In this document: positions 58,126 to 64,000 of the stretch, piece after piece
How positions within the stretch are numbered: position 1 is the first letter of the stretch
Layout of the letters: each line of letters begins with the position of its first letter
Assembly (NCBI RefSeq): GCF_039537665.1
Contig: NZ_BAABAY010000001.1
Location: 434,001 to 498,000, forward strand
Source of the DNA: Gaetbulibacter_A aestuarii
Lineage (GTDB): Bacteria; Bacteroidota; Bacteroidia; Flavobacteriales; Flavobacteriaceae
Length of the DNA stretch: 64,000 bases
Direction of reading: 5' to 3'
Program-made: the position numbers and the translations under genes
The notes under the pieces: generated by a model
Databases searched by the model: none
What the model saw: the letters and a program-made list of their open reading frames with translations, nothing else
Told to the model about the DNA's origin: nothing

Positions 58126-59088
58126 TTAGGCCTTTTCGTTCTTATATTTTTGCTCTAATTCCGATAACATGTCTTTCGTGATCGCTTCCAATGAAAATTC
58201 ATGCTTCCAACCCCAATCCTGGCGCGCATAAGAATCGTTAATACTATTTGGCCAACTATCAGCAATGTCCTGGCGGTAATCGGGTTTGTAGCTTATTTCA
58301 AAATCCGGACGCACTTTTTTAATGCTTTTTACCATGTCTTCAGGCGTAAAACTTACCGCTGCCAGATTATACGACGAACGTATCTTCACCGATTCCGCAG
58401 GGGCTTGCATGAGGTCGATAGTGGCTTTTATCGCATCATCCATATACATCATAGGCAACTTGGTGTCGGGTTTTAAAAAACATTCATATTTGCCTTCCGT
58501 AATAGCTTTGTGATAAATATCTACGGCGTAATCTGTAGTACCACCTCCCGGTAAGGTCTTCCAACTGATGATCCCCGGATAACGCACACTGCGAACATCC
58601 ACATTGTATTTATTAAAATAATATTCGCACCAACGCTCCCCGACTTGTTTGGTAATACCATAAACCGTAGAAGGCTCCATAATGGTGTATTGCGGTGTAA
58701 AATCAACAGGCGTTGTTTTTCCAAAAACGGCGATACTCGATGGCCAGAATACTTTTTTAATGAATTTAGCTCTTGCCAGATTCAGTACATTGAACAAGGA
58801 TAACATGTTGAGATCCCAGGCTTTCATAGGATATTTTTCACCGGTAGCACTTAACATAGCTGCCATCATGTAAACGGTATCGATCTGGTATTTTTCAACA
58901 CAGGTCTTCATACTGGAGTAATCCTGGGCATCAACAATTTCAAAATTTCCGGAATTCACGATATCCAGATTACTGTAACTGATATCGCTGGCAATCACAT
59001 TTTCAGCCCCATATTCCTCTCGTAATTTGAAAGTTAACTCAGATCCGATCTGGCCACAGGCCCCAATAATCAATATTTTTTCGCTCAT
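58126..59088 (-). CDS. Epimerase-type L-threonine 3-dehydrogenase
   Basis: 320 residues, extended short-chain dehydrogenase fold. NAD motif GACGQIGSEL (8-17), catalytic Tyr and Lys in STVYGITKQVGE, and WPSSIAVFG as the serine-bearing strand. RYPGIISWKTLPGGGTTDYAV closely recalls the UDP-galactose-epimerase-like threonine dehydrogenases described from Flavobacterium and from animals. It oxidises threonine to 2-amino-3-oxobutyrate. The usual partner kbl (glycine C-acetyltransferase) is not adjacent. A nucleotide-sugar epimerase is the alternative. Confidence 0.8.
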   Translation of the reverse strand: MSEKILIIGACGQIGSELTFKLREEYGAENVIASDISYSNLDIVNSGNFEIVDAQDYSSMKTCVEKYQIDTVYMMAAMLSATGEKYPMKAWDLNMLSLFNVLNLARAKFIKKVFWPSSIAVFGKTTPVDFTPQYTIMEPSTVYGITKQVGERWCEYYFNKYNVDVRSVRYPGIISWKTLPGGGTTDYAVDIYHKAITEGKYECFLKPDTKLPMMYMDDAIKATIDLMQAPAESVKIRSSYNLAAVSFTPEDMVKSIKKVRPDFEISYKPDYRQDIADSWPNSINDSYARQDWGWKHEFSLEAITKDMLSELEQKYKNEKA

Positions 59089-59229
59089 TTAAACTGAAGT
59101 TTATAAGAAAAATTCAAAAATAATAACAATTAAATGATAATGTTTCACTTTCGTCTTAAAATTTCGGATTCAAAATAAATAAAATAAAATCCCGTTTAAT
59201 GAGCTTAAGTTAAGAATGAACTATTCGTG

Positions 59230-59237
59230 TATCTTTG
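59230..59237 (+). promoter_or_regulatory. -7 promoter element
   Basis: TATCTTTG, exact TAnnTTTG match, 17 bp before the ATG at 59255. The -33 half is not obvious. Confidence 0.55.
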
Positions 59238-59254
59238 TTTCAAAATGACATCCT

Positions 59255-59782
59255 ATGAGATCCTATTGGCTTACAATTTGTTTGATGCTTTCCGTTTTAG
59301 TTGGTTGTAAAAACAAGGAAGATAAACAGGAACCGATACCCAAAGAGGTTACCGAAAAAATAATTAGCGAGGAATTGAGTCCGCAGGACATCGCCAAGCT
59401 CAAGCTCACGGAATTTGCTTTAGACCCTCAAACAAAACAGCGCATAAGCGATTGGCAGGCTTATAATAAACTGGATGACCTTATTATTAATGTGAAGAAT
59501 GCCGACCTCAATTTGTTTTATAACGACGACGGCGATATGGAAACCCTGGTAAAAAATCTAAAAGGTAACATGCCTAAAAATATTCAAAGTGAAGCCACTG
59601 AAGCGCGCGTTTTAGCGATAGAGACACAACTTTTAAAACTGAAGAGTATAGCGAATTTGAGCACTACCAAAAAGCCGGAATTGTTAGCAAGCATTCATGG
59701 ACTGCTGGAAGCTTTTTACAATCTGAACTTCCAAATGAACGCCAAAGTGGAAGCCGATAATATTACTATAGAAAAACCATAA
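59255..59782 (+). CDS. Hypothetical lipoprotein
   Basis: 175 residues. Signal peptide with lipobox VLVGC (Cys18), then an acidic linker and an all-helical body (about 45-170) without recognisable domain. Single gene with its own promoter and the terminator at 59803. Function unknown. Confidence 0.75.
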   Translation: MRSYWLTICLMLSVLVGCKNKEDKQEPIPKEVTEKIISEELSPQDIAKLKLTEFALDPQTKQRISDWQAYNKLDDLIINVKNADLNLFYNDDGDMETLVKNLKGNMPKNIQSEATEARVLAIETQLLKLKSIANLSTTKKPELLASIHGLLEAFYNLNFQMNAKVEADNITIEKP

Positions 59783-59802
59783 TCCTAAAAAATACCGAAA
59801 TA

Positions 59803-59833
59803 AAAAAAGGTTTGACCTGAAGTCAAACCTTTT
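59803..59833. terminator. Bidirectional terminator, lipoprotein / TPR gene
   Basis: AAAAGGTTTGAC, loop CTGAA, GTCAAACCTTTT with A- and T-runs outside. Shared by two convergent genes. Confidence 0.92.
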
Positions 59834-59855
59834 ATTTTATATGCTTTTGTTGAGA

Positions 59856-60578
59856 CTAATTTCCGGAGTTAGCCGCTTGTTCGGCCTGAGCTTGTAAGGC
59901 TTGTTTTTGTCTCAACATTTCCTGCTTGGTAATCTGTACCAAATTAAAGTTTGGCGCCGTTTTTAAAGCAGAATCTAATAGATCTATAGCTTTATCCAGA
60001 TTTGCCTTTTTATCTTTATTGTAGGTATACAAGGCGTCCAGATACATAAAAGCGGCTTTTAAAGACACCTGATATGGCTGTTGTGTTTCGTAGTAAGCAT
60101 GCTTCATTTCCGGCTTTACATTTGCAGCTCCCATATCGATGTATTTCTTGGCTTCATCTAAATTTTTGGTTTGAATATTTAGATCGGCCAACTCATAAGC
60201 GATCGATGGATTTGGATTTCGTTTGTACATTTCTTCAAACTGTCCCAAAGCTAACTTCGGTTGGTTCAAGGCTTTTAAAGAAATGGCTTTAACCTGCACA
60301 GCGATATCAGAATCGGCAGGCAACTTTTCGTAACCAATAGTATTTAAGGCCTGCATGTAATTTCCATCAGACATGTAAATGTAAGCCAGAGTGTCTTTTC
60401 GGGCTTCTGATGGCTGCATGACATTGAGGTGTGTTAAGGCATTAATTATACCTTGTGTATCGCCTTGAGCTTTCATTTGTTTGTAATAAGCTTCAAAGTG
60501 TTTCAGCATGGCTGAATTGTCCTGTGCATTCATTTGAATTCCTCCCAGCAAAAGCAGGGCAATGATCAACTTTTTCAT
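59856..60578 (-). CDS. Exported tetratricopeptide-repeat protein
   Basis: 240 residues. Signal peptide 1-18 (QMNAQ), then about five helix pairs with TPR-like spacing (AYIYMSDGNYMQALNTIG, KALNQPKLALGQFEEMYKRN, IAYELADLNIQTKNLDEAKKY), and a Gln/Ala-rich C-terminal helix. Periplasmic scaffold of unknown partner. Single gene. Confidence 0.82.
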   Translation of the reverse strand: MKKLIIALLLLGGIQMNAQDNSAMLKHFEAYYKQMKAQGDTQGIINALTHLNVMQPSEARKDTLAYIYMSDGNYMQALNTIGYEKLPADSDIAVQVKAISLKALNQPKLALGQFEEMYKRNPNPSIAYELADLNIQTKNLDEAKKYIDMGAANVKPEMKHAYYETQQPYQVSLKAAFMYLDALYTYNKDKKANLDKAIDLLDSALKTAPNFNLVQITKQEMLRQKQALQAQAEQAANSGN

Positions 60579-60854
60579 TGTATTGTATTTAAGTTTTGTT
60601 TCGCTTCAATTTGAAGGCCTAAAACTATAAAAAAATAGTTTTCAAAGTCTTAAAAGAATGCTAATTATTTCGAATTACGGATACATGGCAATTTTCTTCC
60701 GCCGTAAGGCGAAAACAAAAAGAAAAACAGGCTAAAAAGCTCTAAATAAATTGATTATTGAATCGGTTTTTAACTTTTGCCAACCGGAAATTTTTAGGAA
60801 AATTGAATTTAATTAGCTATATTTCAAGTTACCAACATCTAAACTAAAGGAATT

Positions 60855-61325
60855 ATGGGTTTTAAAAGTTTTCAAGGATCAAGGCGACAGCAGGGCAATA
60901 ATGTTGCCGATAGCACACCGATGAAGGTGAGCGATTACATGACCACAAATTTAATTAAGTTCACACCGGATCAAACCATTGAAAGTGTGATGGAAGCGAT
61001 CATTAAATATCGGATTTCCGGAGGCCCTGTGGTGAACGAAAAGAATGAACTGGTAGGCATTATATCTGAGGGCGATTGCATTAAACAAATTAGTGAAAGT
61101 CGTTATTACAACATGCCGATGCAGGATATGACCATCGAAAAATACATGGTGCGTAACGTAGAGACCATTGATGGTGACATGAATATTTTTGACGCGGCAA
61201 ACAAATTCTTAAACGCGAAACGCCGGCGTTTCCCTATTCTTGAAAAGGGCAAACTGGTGGGACAGATCAGTCAGAAAGATATTTTAAAGGCTGCCATGGC
61301 CATGAAAGGTCATACCTGGAAATAA
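60855..61325 (+). CDS. Stand-alone CBS-domain-pair protein
   Basis: 156 residues. A polar N-terminal tail (1-22) is followed by two CBS domains (about 25-85 and 92-150; KVSDYMTTNLIKFTPDQTI and IEKYMVRNVETIDGDMNIF). The (S/T)xxD-type ribose contacts are partly visible in GGPVVNEKNELVGIISEGD. Bateman pairs bind AMP, ATP or SAM and regulate a partner; none is encoded next door. A TATATTTC element lies about 31 bp upstream. Confidence 0.88.
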   Translation: MGFKSFQGSRRQQGNNVADSTPMKVSDYMTTNLIKFTPDQTIESVMEAIIKYRISGGPVVNEKNELVGIISEGDCIKQISESRYYNMPMQDMTIEKYMVRNVETIDGDMNIFDAANKFLNAKRRRFPILEKGKLVGQISQKDILKAAMAMKGHTWK

Positions 61326-61355
61326 TCATTTTCAGAAAATAATCTGAGAAGATTT

Positions 61356-61976
61356 TCATTTAATCCCAAGCGGTTTTGATTTCAATTCAGACAACCACTT
61401 GGTTCCATATTTTTTATTTAAATAATTAGAAATCATTTGGTTGTTAGCAACTGAATTTCTGTAAAAGATTGGATCAATCGCGCATGTTCCTTTTAATAGC
61501 CCTACACCATATTTTTCTTTAAATTTTATATAGTCTTGTGGCATTGAACTGTCAATACCGGGGATAATAAAATTTAGATTTCCTTTGGCAATTCGCTCCT
61601 CAATCTGCTCGTCGCTTAAGGTTAAATTTGAAGCCATGGATAACGCATAAAGTTCCTTAATATTCGTTTTTGTTTTTTCTAATAGGTGGATAATAATCGT
61701 ATTATTTCTTTGGGTAATCCGCGATGGATATAACATTTTTATATTAAAATCTTCAGCCATAAAAACAAATTGGTACTTCCCTTTTGCAGGTAAAGTGATT
61801 TTGAAATTTTCCAGTTTGTCTACTTCAATTTTTTTATTTAATTCTGCAATAGTAAAAGTTCCTGAAGTAAATTCCTTATTTGTCAGGTTTTCAAAAACAA
61901 CAGTTGCTTGAATTTCTTTTGCCAAAGCGGTTGAACTGATCAATGAAAACCCTAAAATCAAAATAATTTTACGCAT
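61356..61976 (-). CDS. Exported protein of unknown function
   Basis: 206 residues. Signal peptide 1-19 (STALAK). The first half looks like a beta-sandwich (strands between 22 and 95). The C-terminal part (about 140-206) has FKEKYGVGLLKGTC and LNKKYGTKWLSEL, two FKEKYG/LNKKYGT half-repeats that I recognise only as a common tail in flavobacterial exported proteins. One conserved-looking Cys near 167. No function can be assigned. Confidence 0.72.
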   Translation of the reverse strand: MRKIILILGFSLISSTALAKEIQATVVFENLTNKEFTSGTFTIAELNKKIEVDKLENFKITLPAKGKYQFVFMAEDFNIKMLYPSRITQRNNTIIIHLLEKTKTNIKELYALSMASNLTLSDEQIEERIAKGNLNFIIPGIDSSMPQDYIKFKEKYGVGLLKGTCAIDPIFYRNSVANNQMISNYLNKKYGTKWLSELKSKPLGIK

Positions 61977-62039
61977 GCTTTTTTAATTAAAGACGGGACT
62001 TATTTTCTTTTGTTGCAAATAGCCTTAAAAATGATAAAA

Positions 62040-62384
62040 TCAACGCTTTACCAAGGCGTAATATTCATTTTCTAGTGGTAAATACCCATGATCGTACACA
62101 AAATAATACACCGTACCGGCTTTGGTAGTGTAAATACTCGTAAAATAATTAAAATCGAAACCGGCGGCAACGAGCTTGGCTCTTGAGGTCTTTGTTTTTT
62201 GATCCGGATTGAGTTCTTTCAGGATCCGGTAATTTTTGCGAAGCCGGTTATTGGTGTTACGGATCAGGTTCTTGCTATCTTTATTAACCCGGTTATTATA
62301 GGCGTTCCGGCAGGCATCACTACAGAATTTCTTATCAATTCTCCCGATAATCTTTTCACCACATTCTAAGCATTGTTTAGGCAT
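62040..62384 (-). CDS. Small zinc-ribbon protein (DUF2116-like)
   Basis: 114 residues. N-terminal treble-clef/zinc-ribbon ligands Cys5, Cys8, Cys21 and Cys25 (CLECGEK, FCSDACRNAYNN) match the DUF2116 type. The middle is basic and helical (NTNNRLRKNYRIL), and the C-terminus is aromatic. Basic charge and zinc ribbon suggest nucleic-acid or ribosome contact (inference). Separated from the neighbours by 60 bp or less on the same strand. Confidence 0.8.
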   Translation of the reverse strand: MPKQCLECGEKIIGRIDKKFCSDACRNAYNNRVNKDSKNLIRNTNNRLRKNYRILKELNPDQKTKTSRAKLVAAGFDFNYFTSIYTTKAGTVYYFVYDHGYLPLENEYYALVKR

Positions 62385-62418
62385 AATACATTGGTTTTAA
62401 TTTATGAATCTGGTGGGT

Positions 62419-62967
62419 TTAATTTTTATCTCTTTCAATTATTGGTATGGTTTCATCATCACTTTTTTCCATATAAATTGGTGTTTTTTCTGCTTCATTT
62501 CTGAGATCCTCACATGTTACTTTTTTCGCCCGACTTTTAAATTCTCCGAGGGTTTCTTTTTTCCAGGAATCAAAATTCAAAAGATCAACCTCCTTCATTC
62601 GGAACTTTTTTTTAGTCAATAAAAGCGTATCAAATCCCCATGCATTTAAAACAACAAGTTTAAGTTTATCGCCCGATGGAACTATTGGTTTAATTACAAC
62701 AGAATCAACTAAAAGAACCGGGTTATTTTCTAAATTCCATGAAGACCATACCATAAAACTATCTTTTAACTTATTTTTATAAAGTGCCATTCCCTCATCT
62801 TTTGATGACATGTATAGCACATAATCTTTTGTGATTTGATACTCGTTGTAACTTCCTGATCTGGTACACAAGGTCCAGGTCCCTACAACAGATTTTAAGG
62901 ACTTTTTAGAGTTTTCACAACTGAGAAAAGATAAAATTAATATTATTGCTAATAAATACTTCGCCAT
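62419..62967 (-). CDS. Hypothetical lipoprotein
   Basis: 182 residues. Signal peptide with lipobox LSFLSC (Cys17). The body reads as an antiparallel beta fold, possibly lipocalin-like (VVGTWTLCTRSGSYNEYQI, DTLLLTKKKFRM), then an acidic, charged tail. A GTW motif right after the signal peptide is common in lipocalin-like lipoproteins of Bacteroidota. Function unknown. Confidence 0.72.
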   Translation of the reverse strand: MAKYLLAIILILSFLSCENSKKSLKSVVGTWTLCTRSGSYNEYQITKDYVLYMSSKDEGMALYKNKLKDSFMVWSSWNLENNPVLLVDSVVIKPIVPSGDKLKLVVLNAWGFDTLLLTKKKFRMKEVDLLNFDSWKKETLGEFKSRAKKVTCEDLRNEAEKTPIYMEKSDDETIPIIERDKN

Positions 62968-63148
62968 TTTACCTGCTTAAATAGATTTCAATTCCTTTAT
63001 GCTTTCCGATCCACAGATTTTCAATATTCTAAATTAGTAAATAAACAAGGTCCGGGAAAATCCTGATCGCAATTATTAAAGGGGGTTGCAAAAATTCACG
63101 GCAGATAAAAGTTAGCAATAACTTTCTCTTTCCCAATTTTATGACCTC

Positions 63149-63829
63149 TTAATGAGCATACAAAAAGGCATCAATATCTTCCATTAATGGGGACATAACC
63201 GTTGCGATCATTAAAACAAAAGACAGGATAGTAAAAACTATGCCTAAAATTGTGGCTTTATGTATTTTTCTCAGCGTTACTAAATCATAAAGGATAGGAA
63301 CTAAAATCCAAATTAGAACGGTTATTAAAAGCATAAATCCATCAGTTAAATCAAAAAGAAATTTGACACGCGTAGTTGCGGGAACGATCAAATTCAGTAA
63401 GGCCATGAGCATTAACCGTTTATGGGTTTCTTGTTTCCCTCTGTTCACTGCCCAAATGCTCGCAAAAAACAATATTGCAAAACATAAGACATCTCTGCTT
63501 TCTCCAACAAATCTTTGAGCTGAACCCCATTGATAGGTTATAACAATAGAAAATATCGTGGTGATAACAACCAGTATTGTGGCTAATCTTAAATTACTTC
63601 TATGCTTTTCCAATCGCCTTTTTGTAATGAGCCATGATTGATAAGAAAAAAGCATGAGCCACCCTAAAGCTGATAAAATATGAATAACAACAAATGGTTT
63701 TAGATAACGCTCTAAACGGTCAGTATCCACCATAGAAAGGGAACCAAAGGCAAGAATTACAAAAGTTAGTGCCGCGATACTTATATACCACATGAGTTTT
63801 GACTGTTGTTTCACTTTAATTTTTTCCAT
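63149..63829 (-). CDS. Six-helix membrane protein of unknown function
   Basis: 226 residues, six to seven hydrophobic segments at about 14-34, 47-66, 80-100, 112-130, 140-190 (two) and 195-215. A histidine in helix 2 (VVIHILSALGW) and another in the loop KQETHKRLMLMALLN recall heme-b membrane proteins of the DUF2306 or b561 kind, but the match is weak. Single gene near the window edge. Confidence 0.65.
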   Translation of the reverse strand: MEKIKVKQQSKLMWYISIAALTFVILAFGSLSMVDTDRLERYLKPFVVIHILSALGWLMLFSYQSWLITKRRLEKHRSNLRLATILVVITTIFSIVITYQWGSAQRFVGESRDVLCFAILFFASIWAVNRGKQETHKRLMLMALLNLIVPATTRVKFLFDLTDGFMLLITVLIWILVPILYDLVTLRKIHKATILGIVFTILSFVLMIATVMSPLMEDIDAFLYAH

Positions 63830-64000
63830 TTTTAATGTATTGTTAAAAGCTCAGGTTAACATGGTTAGGCTTGGTAGTATCATAATTTTCCAGCTATCAT
63901 TTTAAGACCTAATTTAGAAAATAGGATTTAAACCATAGAAATTTGTACTGAATTACAAGTAGTTGTAGAGGTAATAGGTTTTTCCTGTTAGTCTGTTTTC
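63830..64000. other. Right-hand window edge, no feature
   Basis: 171 bp of AT-rich sequence upstream of the last gene. I see no ORF, repeat or convincing promoter; the gene beyond the edge is not visible. Confidence 0.6.

Overview
The window is a chromosomal stretch of a Bacteroidota member, most likely a marine-type Flavobacteriaceae. The signs are: a low-GC genome with almost no Shine-Dalgarno sequences; promoter -7 elements of the TAnnTTTG type in front of many genes; TonB receptors that begin with a carboxypeptidase-regulatory-like domain; a PorT/SprT homologue of the type IX secretion system (T9SS); an M36 peptidase ending in a T9SS sorting domain; and class Ia nrdB-nrdA order. Most of it is ordinary core genome. 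There is no CRISPR array, prophage, insertion sequence or rRNA operon.

Layout. 1-7.4 kb: 3' end of asnS, rpoN, a PAP2-like membrane protein, porT, a TolQ/TolR-type proton-channel operon (ExbB, small membrane protein, two ExbD), tRNA-Ser(GGA), type I asparaginase and a TatD nuclease. 7.5-14 kb: a mini aspartic protease, a candidate small RNA, the 2-oxoglutarate dehydrogenase genes sucA-sucB, and a prenyl synthase. 13.9-20.6 kb: a TetR-TolC-HlyD-RND efflux operon. 20.7-26 kb: a DabA-DabB inorganic carbon transporter with a small unknown upstream gene and a divergent LysR regulator. 26-40 kb: a TonB receptor, aspS, a CLC protein with CBS domains, two blocks of dispersed repeats, tadA, a secreted M36 protease, dxs and dgt.

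40.1-48 kb is the most interesting part. A solo carboxypeptidase-regulatory-like protein, a TonB receptor plus beta-helix lipoprotein pair, and a PiT-type phosphate transporter fused to a PhoU/DUF47-like domain are each preceded by an array of TAACATT-like units repeated exactly every 11 bp. In all three the last clear unit begins exactly 18 bp before the TTTG of the promoter -7 element. A fourth array sits behind the promoter of a divergent MORN-like gene. This looks like a Pho-type regulon that joins an outer-membrane TonB system of unknown substrate to phosphate uptake. The regulator itself is not in the window.

48-64 kb: OmpA lipoprotein, ribonucleotide reductase (nrdB-nrdA with a hairpin-rich spacer), DUF3109, MarC, a mini flavoprotein, an S41 protease with dCMP deaminase, a HupE/UreJ-like protein, an epimerase-type threonine dehydrogenase, a TPR protein, a CBS protein, and a tail of small uncharacterised exported, lipoprotein and membrane genes. 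Several computed starts (TTG codons lying inside or just in front of promoter elements) have been moved to the downstream ATG.
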